A stretch of 21,800 nt of DNA from Wohlfahrtiimonas sp. (GTDB lineage Bacteria; Pseudomonadota; Gammaproteobacteria; Cardiobacteriales; Wohlfahrtiimonadaceae): contig JASLHB010000079.1 in NCBI GenBank assembly GCA_030149965.1, positions 1 to 21,800 on the forward strand, written 5' to 3'. Within the stretch, counting starts at the first letter, position 1. Each line of letters starts with the position of its first letter. Below the pieces are notes generated by a model, which saw only the letters and a list, made by a program, of their open reading frames with translations, was not told where the DNA came from and made no database searches. This document shows, one piece after another, positions 1-7,250 of this stretch. A program made the translations under genes and the position numbers.

Positions 1-60
1 ATAGATCGCATTGGCACCATATAATGCTGACCACTGTTTAAATCTATCAATCTGTTTCAT
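1..60 (-). CDS. sucA: Partial CDS, likely 2-oxoglutarate dehydrogenase E1 (SucA) N-terminus
   Basis: Only the first 20 codons are in the window; the gene runs off the left edge. The ATG (complement of 58-60) has a good ribosome site, GAGGA, at 66-70, and a promoter-like pair further upstream, so the start is well supported. The residues SALYGANAIY resemble the N-terminal E1 segment of SucA proteins (LSGGNAAYVEELY-like), the part that binds the E2 core of the 2-oxoglutarate dehydrogenase complex. In many proteobacteria sucAB lies beside sdhCDAB; here sdh is about 4.5 kb away on the other strand. Seen: start, ribosome site and 20 residues. Inferred: identity, from about ten residues, so it is tentative. 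Confidence 0.45.
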   Translation of the reverse strand, partial: MKQIDRFKQWSALYGANAIY

Positions 61-93
61 TATTTTCCTCATTTGGTTTGAGCTAGAAAAGCC

Positions 94-121
94 AGTATAA
101 ATTTTATCGTTTTTTGCGCAA
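94..121 (-). promoter_or_regulatory. Candidate sigma-70 promoter of the SucA-like gene
   Basis: On the minus strand TTGCGC (complement of 116-121) and TATACT (complement of 94-99) are separated by 16 bases. This would start RNA near 87 and leave a leader of about 27 nt that includes the GAGGA ribosome site. Spacing and match are good but there is no functional evidence. Confidence 0.45.
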
Positions 122-165
122 TAGTCCAATCTTTTTAACAAAAAACGCACCCCCCTACGAATTTT

Positions 166-191
166 TACAAAAAACTACAAAAACTACAAAA
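166..191. repeat. Three helically phased TACAAAAA units
   Basis: Units begin at 166, 176 and 185 (TACAAAAAAC, TACAAAAAC, TACAAAATA). Their A-tracts fall roughly one helical turn apart, and another A6 run lies near 140. Phased A-tracts bend DNA and can act as UP-like elements. Function here is inference. Confidence 0.5.
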
Positions 192-417
192 TAAATCTCT
201 ATTTTTCAGCACCCTATATGTAGCTCCATAATTATGTACTTTGACTACATTTTTATATACAATTTATTTAAGTGAAGCTTTAGCATAAAAACAAGCAATA
301 AATACAAATCTTAGCCAATATCATAAACCTGATTTGTCTAGGTAAAGATGATATTATTAAATCAATAAATTAATTATAACCAACAGCTTTTGGTTTATCC
401 TTACAGGAGCATCACAC

Positions 418-1290
418 ATGAAATTGAATGAACTTAGGTATTTTTTAGCTGTAGCAGAAGAAAAACATTTTGGCCGTGCGGCACAAAAATGTTTTATCTC
501 ACAACCTGCTCTATCCATCGGCATAAAAAACCTAGAGTACTCTTTAGGTGTGATTCTATTTGAACGTTCTGCCAGTGAAGTTTTCTTAACGCCAGAAGGT
601 TTAGAAGCATTACCAAAAGTAAAACAAATTTTCTCTGTTGTCCAACAGCTCAAAGAATTAAGAGTTTCTATTAACTCTGCACAAGGCGAACTCAAACTTG
701 GAGTAATTTTCACAATCGCACCTTATTTATTGCCTCGCGTTATTCCTGTATTAAAAGCATCAGCACCAGAATTAACATTAAATATTTATGAAAACACTAC
801 AGATAATATTATTCCAATGTTAAAAAGTGGTGAAATTGATGCGGCAATCGTTGCCTTACCAATTTATGAGCCATCTTTAGCTGTCGATGAGTTATATGAC
901 GAAGAGTTTTTTGTAATTACACCAAAGAATCATCCATTGGCAGGCGAATCATCAATTGATGCATCTACAATTCATGAATATGATCCTTTATTATTGAATA
1001 TTGGTCACTGCTTTCGCGATCAAGTTGTAGAACAATGCCCTGAAATTAGCTCTAATAATGCGCATCATTATTCATTAGAAACCATTCGTAACATTGTTGC
1101 TTCTGGCCAAGGTATTTCAGTATTACCAAAATATGCATTAATCCAAGATCATTTACAAGATCTTATTTCATGTATTCCATTTAAAGGTCCTGTACCAAAA
1201 AGAAAAATTGGTTTGATTTATCGAAAAGAGTATACTCAGTTGAAAAAATTGGAGCTCTTATCGGAATGCGTTAAGTCACTCCATCTGTAG
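418..1290 (+). CDS. oxyR: OxyR-type LysR-family peroxide sensor
   Basis: A 290-residue LysR-family regulator (E. coli OxyR has 305). The N-terminal winged helix-turn-helix spans about residues 2-60 (FGRAAQKCFISQPALSIGIK), followed by a linker helix and a two-lobe regulatory domain from about 90. It is assigned to OxyR because the redox loop is conserved: GHCFRDQVVEQC puts Cys198 and Cys207 nine residues apart, as Cys199/Cys208 are in E. coli, with the flanking His197 and Arg200. SLETIRNIVASGQGISVLP and the RKIGLIYR end also fit OxyR. In the family, peroxide joins the two cysteines in a disulfide and switches the tetramer to an activator of catalase and peroxidase genes. The start has AGGAG at 405-409. 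moaA follows after 17 bases, so the two are probably cotranscribed. No katG or ahpC is nearby. Confidence 0.85.
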   Translation: MKLNELRYFLAVAEEKHFGRAAQKCFISQPALSIGIKNLEYSLGVILFERSASEVFLTPEGLEALPKVKQIFSVVQQLKELRVSINSAQGELKLGVIFTIAPYLLPRVIPVLKASAPELTLNIYENTTDNIIPMLKSGEIDAAIVALPIYEPSLAVDELYDEEFFVITPKNHPLAGESSIDASTIHEYDPLLLNIGHCFRDQVVEQCPEISSNNAHHYSLETIRNIVASGQGISVLPKYALIQDHLQDLISCIPFKGPVPKRKIGLIYRKEYTQLKKLELLSECVKSLHL

Positions 1291-1307
1291 TAGTTGTTGA
1301 GGTTGTT

Positions 1308-2285
1308 ATGTTAGTTGATCAGTTTGGAAGAACCATAGATTATGTCAGAGTCTCTGTGACTGATAAGTGCGATTTACGTTGCACTTATTGTATCCCTGAA
1401 GGGTTTAGAGATTTTGAAGTTCCGCAAAACTGGTTAACTTTTGATGAACTCACTCGCATCATTCGTAACTTCACAGAATTAGGCGTTAAACGTTTTCGCT
1501 TAACAGGCGGGGAACCGCTTCTTCGTAAAGACCTGCCAAAGCTCGTGGAATCCATTAAAAAAATTCCCGGCGTGGAAGATTTGTCCATGACGACAAACGC
1601 AACCCAATTAAGCAAACATGCTTTAGCACTGAAAAACGCTGGCTTAGATCGTCTAAACATCAGTTTAGATGGTTTAAATACCTCCATTATTAAAGAAATA
1701 ACTGGCTTAAACTGCTTCAATAAAGTTTATGAAGGAATCATGGCTGCCAAAGAGGCTGGTTTTGAGCAAATCAAAATCAACATGGTGCCAATGCTCAATA
1801 TCAATGACAATCAAATTGAGCCCATGATTCAATTTTGCATTGATAATGGCTTTATTCTTCGTATGATCGAAGTGATGCCAATGGGACATACTGGGCAAAG
1901 CACAACAGGAAAAAATCTCACAGATTTTTTAAAACAAATCTATAAAAAATATGATTTGGTAGAATCTGCTGAAATTCGTGGCGGCGGCCCTGCTCGCTAT
2001 TGGCAATCAAAAGATGGAAAATTCACTTTAGGATTAATCACACCAATTTCCCAACATTTTTGTGAATCATGTAATCGTGTACGTTTATCTGTCGATGGCA
2101 CTTTATATATGTGCTTAGGACAAAATGATGATTATGCATTACGTGAATTGGTTCGTTCACCTGATTGCACTGATGACGCAATTAAATCAGCCATCCACAA
2201 AGCAATTGATCTAAAACCACAAAAACATGAATTCGTCGAAGATGATACAAAAATCATCCGTTTCATGTCCATGACAGGTGGTTAG
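1308..2285 (+). CDS. moaA: GTP 3',8-cyclase MoaA (molybdenum cofactor biosynthesis)
   Basis: A 325-residue radical-SAM enzyme of full family length. It carries out the first step of molybdopterin synthesis, turning GTP into 3',8-cyclo-GTP for MoaC. The radical-SAM cluster is CDLRCTYC (Cys21, Cys25, Cys28). The second [4Fe-4S] cluster that binds GTP is Cys252, Cys255 and Cys269 (FCESCNRVRL, then YMC). The SAM-side motif RLTGGEPLLR is at 64-73, and the protein ends in the conserved Gly-Gly tail (324-325) needed for catalysis. The ATG is preceded by a TTGAGG ribosome site. It lies 17 bases after oxyR and 34 bases before the small orphan gene. No other moa, moe or mog gene is in the window. Confidence 0.95.
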   Translation: MLVDQFGRTIDYVRVSVTDKCDLRCTYCIPEGFRDFEVPQNWLTFDELTRIIRNFTELGVKRFRLTGGEPLLRKDLPKLVESIKKIPGVEDLSMTTNATQLSKHALALKNAGLDRLNISLDGLNTSIIKEITGLNCFNKVYEGIMAAKEAGFEQIKINMVPMLNINDNQIEPMIQFCIDNGFILRMIEVMPMGHTGQSTTGKNLTDFLKQIYKKYDLVESAEIRGGGPARYWQSKDGKFTLGLITPISQHFCESCNRVRLSVDGTLYMCLGQNDDYALRELVRSPDCTDDAIKSAIHKAIDLKPQKHEFVEDDTKIIRFMSMTGG

Positions 2286-2319
2286 TTACATTATTAAATT
2301 AATAACCTTAGGAGTTTGT

Positions 2320-2526
2320 ATGAGTCAAAAATATGGCGTAAAAATGACGCTTCAAGAACATAGCCCATTAAGTGCCGATCATCTTTTAGGTAATGATTTT
2401 GCTTCAGAAAGATGGTTCGATACTAAAGAAGAACGTGCTGAATTTTTAAAATCATATCAAACGCCGTTCATCTATTATCGTAGAAGTGATTCAGCAACAT
2501 TAAACTATGAGCTTTTAGAAAAATAA
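2320..2526 (+). CDS. Uncharacterised 68-residue protein
   Basis: I do not recognise this protein with confidence. The chosen ATG at 2320 has GGAG at 2311-2314 and is much better placed than an in-frame GTG at 2278 that overlaps the end of moaA. The protein is small, soluble-looking and mildly acidic, with no signal peptide, membrane segment or cysteine pair. It begins MSQKYGVKMTLQ, has PLSADHLLGNDF near 16-27 and an aromatic-charged stretch ERWFDTKEERAEF. It resembles short conserved proteobacterial proteins of unknown function. It sits 34 bases after moaA and ends just before a two-way terminator, so it closes the oxyR-moaA transcription unit. Confidence 0.7.
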   Translation: MSQKYGVKMTLQEHSPLSADHLLGNDFASERWFDTKEERAEFLKSYQTPFIYYRRSDSATLNYELLEK

Positions 2527-2535
2527 TTCCAAGTG

Positions 2536-2570
2536 AAAAACAAGTCCATATTAATATGGACTTTGTTTTT
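2536..2570. terminator. Bidirectional intrinsic terminator
   Basis: A perfect 22-base dyad (AAGTCCATATT/AATATGGACTT, 2542-2563) is flanked by AAAAAC on the left and GTTTTT on the right, so either strand gives a hairpin followed by a U run, with a one-base bulge. It separates the convergent oxyR-moaA-orphan unit from prmC. It lies partly inside the last codons and the stop of prmC (2551-2565). Confidence 0.85.
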
Positions 2571-3393
2571 GTCCGATTGTGATGCGATCATTGCCGCCTA
2601 AATCCTGCAATATTTCCACATTTTCATAGCCACAGGTTAAAAAGTGATCACACAATTTTTCACCTTGCTCAAAGCCATGTTCCATCATCAGCCAACCTTG
2701 ACCATTCAATAATGACCATGAAGCCTCGATCAAATGAAATAAATCAGAATAACCATCATCATCCGCAACCAAGGCTGTAATCGGCTCAAACTTAACGCCA
2801 TCACCAAATAAATGCTCATCATTATGTTCGATATACGGCGGATTCGATACAATCAAATCAAACTGTTGATCCGCGATTGCAGAGAACCAATCACTTTGCA
2901 CAAAAGAAACATCTAATCCTAATGTTTCACCATTATCTTTTGCAACTTTCAATGCTTCAATGGATTGATCAACGGCAGTAACTGTTGCATTTGAACGATG
3001 CTTTTTAATTGTTAAAGCAATTGCACCGCTGCCAGTTCCCATATCAATGACTTTATATGGATAATCGCCCTGCATTTTAGATAATGCAGTTTCCACCAAT
3101 AATTCTGTATCTGCTCTTGGAATCAATGTTGCTGGCGTTACTTTCAGTGTTAAATCATAAAATTCTTTTTCACCTGTTAAATATGCAAATGGCATGCCTG
3201 ATTTTCTTTGTTTGACCAAATCCATGTATTGCACATATTGGTCATGTTCTATTTCTTTCTCAGGAAAAGCGATAATTCGACTTCGGTTACATTGCAAAAC
3301 AAATGCCAATAACGATTCTGCCTCAAATTTAGGATTATCTAAATGAGATAATGCAACGACAGATTCATTAATAATATCTTGATACGTTTTCAC
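2551..3393 (-). CDS. prmC: Release factor glutamine methyltransferase PrmC (HemK)
   Basis: A 280-residue SAM-dependent methyltransferase (E. coli PrmC has 277). It methylates the glutamine of the GGQ loop in release factors RF1 and RF2, which speeds termination of translation. An N-terminal helical domain (1-80) binds the release factor; the segment IPRADTELLVE is at 91-101; the SAM loop VIDMGTGSGAIAL is at 115-127; and the catalytic NPPY motif is at 184-187 in DLIVSNPPYIE, which is diagnostic of N5-glutamine methyltransferases. It is a single gene here, although prmC often follows prfA. Its last codons form part of the shared terminator hairpin. Confidence 0.95.
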   Translation of the reverse strand: MKTYQDIINESVVALSHLDNPKFEAESLLAFVLQCNRSRIIAFPEKEIEHDQYVQYMDLVKQRKSGMPFAYLTGEKEFYDLTLKVTPATLIPRADTELLVETALSKMQGDYPYKVIDMGTGSGAIALTIKKHRSNATVTAVDQSIEALKVAKDNGETLGLDVSFVQSDWFSAIADQQFDLIVSNPPYIEHNDEHLFGDGVKFEPITALVADDDGYSDLFHLIEASWSLLNGQGWLMMEHGFEQGEKLCDHFLTCGYENVEILQDLGGNDRITIGQKQSPY

Positions 3394-3469
3394 AATAAAT
3401 TAAGCCATTCTAGAAAAAATCACACATTACCATTTTTACGCCAAATTTGCAGACAAGATATTTTGAAGT

Positions 3470-3499
3470 TTGTTATGCTCAAAAGTTCATTATTATAAT
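3470..3499 (+). promoter_or_regulatory. Candidate sigma-70 promoter of the TauE/SafE gene
   Basis: TTGTTA (3470-3475) and a perfect TATAAT (3494-3499) are separated by 18 bases. RNA would start near 3506, about 22 bases before the ATG at 3528. This supports that start over an upstream in-frame start at 3447, which would lie before the promoter. Confidence 0.55.
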
Positions 3500-3527
3500 A
3501 TTACGTCGTACCACTTTGGAGTTCATC

Positions 3528-4337
3528 ATGTTGATTTTTCTAGTAGCATTCATTGTTGTGGGTGCTTTGATTGGTTTTATGGCAGGTTTATTAGGCATTG
3601 GCGGCGGCACAGTAATTGTGCCTGTCATGCATTACATGGCTGGACAAATGGATGTACCAACGCCACTCATTATGAAAATGGCTTTAGGCACTTCATTTGC
3701 AATCATCATCATGTCTACAGCATCTTCTGCTTGGTCACATAATAAACGTGGCACAATTTTATGGAAGCAAATTCCTTATCTAGGATTCGGTGCAGCGATC
3801 GGCGTGATGTCTGGCAGCTCTATTGTTAACGTACTTTCCAATAATTTTTTACAAATCACATTTTGTATATTTTTAACTTATACAATTATTTCTATGCTCA
3901 AACCGAAAAAGAAAAAGTCAAATGCTGATTCTGAACCGAACTTGCCACTATATGCATTTTTATTATGGGGATTGTTCATCGGATTCATTGCAAGTTTCAT
4001 TGGCGTAGCTGGCGGTGTTATTGCCATTCCAATTTTAACTTATTTAGGTTATGAAATGCATAAAGCAATCGCGACATCCGCAATGATTGGTGTGATTTTA
4101 TCCTCATTTGGCGCCATCAGTTATATCTATAATGGCTGGGGCATTGAAGGATTACCTGCATATTCACTTGGCTATGTTTATTTGCCTGCATTTATTAGCA
4201 TAGCATTAATGAGCATCTTAACAGCGCCTTTTGGTGTAAAACTCAGTTATAAACTTCCTGTTGCTCGAATCCGTCAAATTTTCGCGCTATTTTTATTAGT
4301 AGTGCTGATTCGCATGTTGAGTAATTTTATCGCTTAA
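3528..4337 (+). CDS. TauE/SafE-family membrane permease (DUF81)
   Basis: A 269-residue inner-membrane protein with about eight hydrophobic segments in two related halves, as is usual for the family. Each half opens with a glycine-rich motif: GLLGIGGGTVIVPVM (20-34) and FIGVAGGVIAIPIL (157-170). A cytoplasmic-looking loop rich in lysine (KPKKKK, 125-130) divides the halves. Members are thought to export or import sulfite, sulfoacetate, taurine-related anions and similar compounds; the substrate here cannot be told. The ATG at 3528 has GGAG at 3518-3521 with six bases between, and follows a good promoter. It is a single-gene unit, with prmC divergent upstream and sdhC 248 bases downstream. Confidence 0.85.
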   Translation: MLIFLVAFIVVGALIGFMAGLLGIGGGTVIVPVMHYMAGQMDVPTPLIMKMALGTSFAIIIMSTASSAWSHNKRGTILWKQIPYLGFGAAIGVMSGSSIVNVLSNNFLQITFCIFLTYTIISMLKPKKKKSNADSEPNLPLYAFLLWGLFIGFIASFIGVAGGVIAIPILTYLGYEMHKAIATSAMIGVILSSFGAISYIYNGWGIEGLPAYSLGYVYLPAFISIALMSILTAPFGVKLSYKLPVARIRQIFALFLLVVLIRMLSNFIA

Positions 4338-4407
4338 TGCTGACAATGATCGGCTTGATCATTACCCCAAGCAATAAAAATTGTAATAAGAATGTAACCT
4401 ATATTTC

Positions 4408-4453
4408 CAATATTTATCAAGGTTGGTCAATATTACATCAAGCAATCAATATT
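4408..4453 (+). repeat. Three CAATATT direct repeats upstream of the sdh promoter
   Basis: CAATATT occurs at 4408-4414, 4428-4434 and 4447-4453, at steps of 20 and 19 bases, about two helical turns. After the first two copies comes ATCAAG one or two bases later, so a longer unit is repeated (CAATATT-tATCAAG, CAATATT-acATCAAG). The last copy lies inside the palindrome TCAATATTGA (4446-4455) and ends five bases before the proposed -35. This is the usual place for an activator array. The protein is unknown, and the sequence does not match the consensus sites I know for ArcA, CRP or OxyR. Confidence 0.55.
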
Positions 4454-4457
4454 GAAG

Positions 4458-4486
4458 TTGAGTAAACCGCCGAAGTTATTTAGAAT
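4458..4486 (+). promoter_or_regulatory. Candidate sigma-70 promoter of sdhCDAB
   Basis: TTGAGT (4458-4463) and TAGAAT (4481-4486) are separated by 17 bases. RNA would start near 4493, giving a leader of about 93 nt. The leader carries a C6 tract (4506-4511) followed directly by a small hairpin TTCTC/GAGAA (4512-4528). Confidence 0.6.
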
Positions 4487-4585
4487 GATCAGTGTTTTTG
4501 TTCATCCCCCCTTCTCGATTTTTGAGAAATGCCGATGAATAATTGTTTAAATAATTCTACCACCAAAGTATTACCAAGGAGTCGT

Positions 4586-4975
4586 ATGGAAAAGCATCAA
4601 CGGCCGTTATCACCTTTCATGCTAGGTTCAGGCTACAAATTTCAACAAACATCTCTCATGAGTTTTCTGCACCGTGCAACTGGTGTTGCTTCACTTTTTG
4701 TATTGCTTGCAATTGGTTTATGGATCATTGCGATTCCATTTAGCAAAACATTAGCACTCAGCATCCAAGCACTATTCACGCACATTGCATTTTTCCCTAT
4801 TTTGGCACTTGGTGTTGCATCAACTGTTTACCATTTCTGTAATGGTATTCGCCATTTATTCTGGGATGCTGGTATTGGTATTAGCAATGAAGAAGCTGCA
4901 AAATCTGGCGTTTGGGTAATTGTAGCAACAGCTATCATTACTGTTGCATTACTTGCTGTTGGCATTTTTGCATAG
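4586..4975 (+). CDS. sdhC: Succinate dehydrogenase cytochrome b556 subunit SdhC
   Basis: A 129-residue membrane anchor of complex II. The ATG at 4586 has a strong AAGGAG at 4576-4581 and gives the expected N-terminus (RPLSPFMLGSGYKFQQTS); an in-frame ATG at 4529 would add 19 unlikely residues. There are three membrane helices. The family signature VYHFCNGIRHLFWD (81-94) contains His83, which matches the haem-b ligand His84 of E. coli, and His90. Ser26 and Arg30 in LMSFLHRATG match residues that bind quinone in E. coli. It heads the sdhCDAB operon, nine bases before sdhD. Confidence 0.95.
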   Translation: MEKHQRPLSPFMLGSGYKFQQTSLMSFLHRATGVASLFVLLAIGLWIIAIPFSKTLALSIQALFTHIAFFPILALGVASTVYHFCNGIRHLFWDAGIGISNEEAAKSGVWVIVATAIITVALLAVGIFA

Positions 4976-4984
4976 GAGAAAACA

Positions 4985-5401
4985 ATGAGTTATCGTTCAC
5001 CTTTAGGTCGAGTTAAAGGATTAGGTTCAGCACACGCAGGTTCAAAAGAATGGTTATTGATGAAAGTATCTTCTGTCATCTTAGCTGTACTTTTCCTCTG
5101 GTTTGCCTTCTCATTTGCATTCCTAATTAAAGCTGACTATCCACAAGTTTTACTTTGGATCGATGCGCCATTAAATACAGCTTTATTAATTTTATTCATC
5201 ACAGTAGGTTTACAACATGCTGCTATGGGTATCCAAACGATCATTGAAGATTACGTTCATAAAACATCTAAACGTATTTTCTACATCTATTTGATCAAAA
5301 CATTCTTAGCAATTATGTGGTTATTAATGATCATCGCTATCATCCATGTTGCAACTAACTTAGAGCTAATGCTTTCAAGCATGGAAATGCTTTTCTCATA
5401 A
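4985..5401 (+). CDS. sdhD: Succinate dehydrogenase membrane anchor subunit SdhD
   Basis: A 138-residue membrane anchor. The N-terminal SPLGRVKGLGSAHAGSKEW is typical of the alphaproteobacterial/xanthomonad SdhD type rather than the short E. coli form. Three hydrophobic helices follow. GLQHAAMGIQTIIEDYVH (75-92) holds His78 near the haem and Asp89-Tyr90, matching the Asp82-Tyr83 pair that lines the ubiquinone site in E. coli. The start has TAGGAG about eight bases upstream. It completes the quinone site with SdhC; the next gene, sdhA, starts after 34 bases. Confidence 0.93.
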   Translation: MSYRSPLGRVKGLGSAHAGSKEWLLMKVSSVILAVLFLWFAFSFAFLIKADYPQVLLWIDAPLNTALLILFITVGLQHAAMGIQTIIEDYVHKTSKRIFYIYLIKTFLAIMWLLMIIAIIHVATNLELMLSSMEMLFS

Positions 5402-5435
5402 AGCTAGATGAACATTACTGAGGACTTTAATTAAT

Positions 5436-7238
5436 ATGAACTTAAATAAATATAAAGACTACGACATTGTTGAACACGTTTATGACGTTGTGGTAGTAGG
5501 TGCTGGTGGTGCAGGTTTACGTGCAACACTTGGTATGGCAGAAAAAGGCTTTAAAACAGCTTGTGTAACTAAAGTATTCCCTACTCGTTCACATACTGTA
5601 GCAGCACAAGGCGGCGTATCAGCAGCTTTGGGTAACATGGGTGAAGATGATTGGCGCTGGCACATGTACGATACTGTTAAAGGTTCTGACTGGTTAGGTG
5701 ACCAAGATGCAATCGAATACATGTGTCGTGAAGCAATTCCGTCAATCTTAGAATTAGAACATTATGGTTTACCATTCTCTCGTACGAAAGAAGGTAAAAT
5801 CTATCAGCGTCCTTTCGGTGGTATGACAACGCATTACGGTGAAGCACAAGCTCAACGTACATGTGCTGCAGCTGACCGTACTGGCCACGCAATGTTACAT
5901 ACTTTGTATCAACAATCATTGAAGCATCAAGCTGAATTCTACATCGAATACTTCGCGTTAGACTTAATCATGGAAAATGATGAGTGCCGCGGTGTAATTG
6001 CTTGGAACTTAGCAGATGGTACAATCCACGTATTCCGTGCACAAACAGTTGTATTAGCAACGGGTGGTTACGGACGTGCTTACTTCTCTGCAACATCAGC
6101 ACATACTTGTACTGGTGATGGTGGCGGTATGGCTTCTCGTGCTGGCGTTCCATTACAAGATATGGAATTCGTACAATTCCATCCAACAGGTATTTATGGC
6201 GCAGGTTGCTTGATCACTGAAGGTGTACGTGGTGAAGGCGGTTACTTAACAAACAGTAATGGCGAACGTTTCATGGAACGTTATGCACCTAACGCAAAAG
6301 ATTTAGCATCTCGTGACGTTGTTTCACGTTCTATCTTATTAGAAATCCGTGAAGGCCGCGGCGTTGGTCCTAAGAAAGATTACATCAACTTGCATCTTGA
6401 GCATTTAGGTCCTGAAGTTATCAATGAACGTTTACCAAGTATTGCTGAAAGTGCAAAAATCTTCGCAAACGTTGATGTAACTAAAGAACCAATTCCGATC
6501 ATCCCAACTGTTCATTACAACATGGGCGGTATTCCTACGAACTATCATGCAGAAGTTGTTACATTGAAAGATGGCAACCCTGATCATGTTGTTCCAGGTT
6601 TAATGGCGATTGGTGAAGCGGCTTGTGTATCAGTTCATGGTGCAAACCGTTTAGGCTCTAACTCATTATTAGATCTAGTTGTATTTGGCCGTGCTGCTGC
6701 AAACCGTGCTGCAGAAACATTAACGCCAGGTGCAACACAAAAAGATTTACCAGAAGATAAGATCATCGCAATCTTAGATCGCTTCGATAAAATTCGTCAT
6801 GCTGATGGTTCTATCTCAACTGCTCAATTACGTAGCAACATGCAAGATGCAATGCAAGCTGACGTTTCTGTATTCCGTATGGAAGAAACATTGAAAGACG
6901 GCGTTGATGCAATCACAGAAGCATACAAAAACTTCAAAAATGTTAAAGTTCATGACCGTAGCTTGATCTGGAACTCTGACTTAGTTGAAACATTAGAATT
7001 ATCTAACTTGCTTGCAAACGCAATGACAACAGTTGTATCTGCATACAACCGTGAAGAATCTCGTGGTGCACATGCTCGCGAAGACTTCCCAAGTCGTGAT
7101 GATGAAAAATGGATGAAACATACTTTAGCGTGGTTGGATGAAGAAACTGGCGAAATCAGCATTGATTACCGCCCTGTTCATACATACACATTATCTGATG
7201 ATGTTGAATACATTCCACCTAAAGAGAGAACATACTAA
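5436..7238 (+). CDS. sdhA: Succinate dehydrogenase flavoprotein subunit SdhA
   Basis: A 600-residue flavoprotein of full length that oxidises succinate to fumarate on the cytoplasmic face of the inner membrane. The FAD-binding fold starts at VVVVGAGGAGLRA (18-30). His53 in TRSHTVAAQGG is the residue covalently linked to FAD in this family. Substrate and catalytic residues are visible: HPTG (249-252), Arg293 in ASRDVVSR (the proton-shuttling arginine, Arg286 in E. coli), and His360 in VHYNMGGIPT. The HGANRLGSNSLLDLVVFG motif is intact. The ribosome site GAGGA (5420-5424) is a little far from the ATG at 11 bases. The sdhB start follows the stop by 12 bases. Confidence 0.97.
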   Translation: MNLNKYKDYDIVEHVYDVVVVGAGGAGLRATLGMAEKGFKTACVTKVFPTRSHTVAAQGGVSAALGNMGEDDWRWHMYDTVKGSDWLGDQDAIEYMCREAIPSILELEHYGLPFSRTKEGKIYQRPFGGMTTHYGEAQAQRTCAAADRTGHAMLHTLYQQSLKHQAEFYIEYFALDLIMENDECRGVIAWNLADGTIHVFRAQTVVLATGGYGRAYFSATSAHTCTGDGGGMASRAGVPLQDMEFVQFHPTGIYGAGCLITEGVRGEGGYLTNSNGERFMERYAPNAKDLASRDVVSRSILLEIREGRGVGPKKDYINLHLEHLGPEVINERLPSIAESAKIFANVDVTKEPIPIIPTVHYNMGGIPTNYHAEVVTLKDGNPDHVVPGLMAIGEAACVSVHGANRLGSNSLLDLVVFGRAAANRAAETLTPGATQKDLPEDKIIAILDRFDKIRHADGSISTAQLRSNMQDAMQADVSVFRMEETLKDGVDAITEAYKNFKNVKVHDRSLIWNSDLVETLELSNLLANAMTTVVSAYNREESRGAHAREDFPSRDDEKWMKHTLAWLDEETGEISIDYRPVHTYTLSDDVEYIPPKERTY

Positions 7239-7250
7239 AGGAAATCGGTT

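Larger units (their letters stand above)
61..417. other. Divergent intergenic control region
   Basis: This 357-base stretch lies between two divergent genes and holds no convincing ORF. It contains the minus-strand promoter at 94-121, a run of six or more C around 150, three TACAAAAA units (166-191) whose A-tracts are about 10 bases apart, and a 6-bp inverted pair ATGTAG (218-223)/CTACAT (245-250) whose right arm overlaps a TTGACT (241-246). TTGACT could be a -35 for oxyR, but the -10 that would follow is poor. No OxyR site of the form ATAG-N7-CTAT was found. Confidence 0.6.

Noticed and set aside
61..417. Small gene or OxyR operator in the first intergenic region
   Set aside because: No ORF with a ribosome site and no ATAG-N7-CTAT pattern was found.
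2278..2319. Upstream GTG start for the small gene after moaA
   Set aside because: It overlaps the end of moaA, lacks a ribosome site and adds a hydrophobic stretch; the ATG at 2320 has GGAG at the right distance.
4345..4363. AATGATC/GATCATT hairpin after the TauE/SafE gene as a terminator
   Set aside because: No U run follows the stem and the loop is short; it may be a weak or factor-dependent end, but the sequence does not show it.
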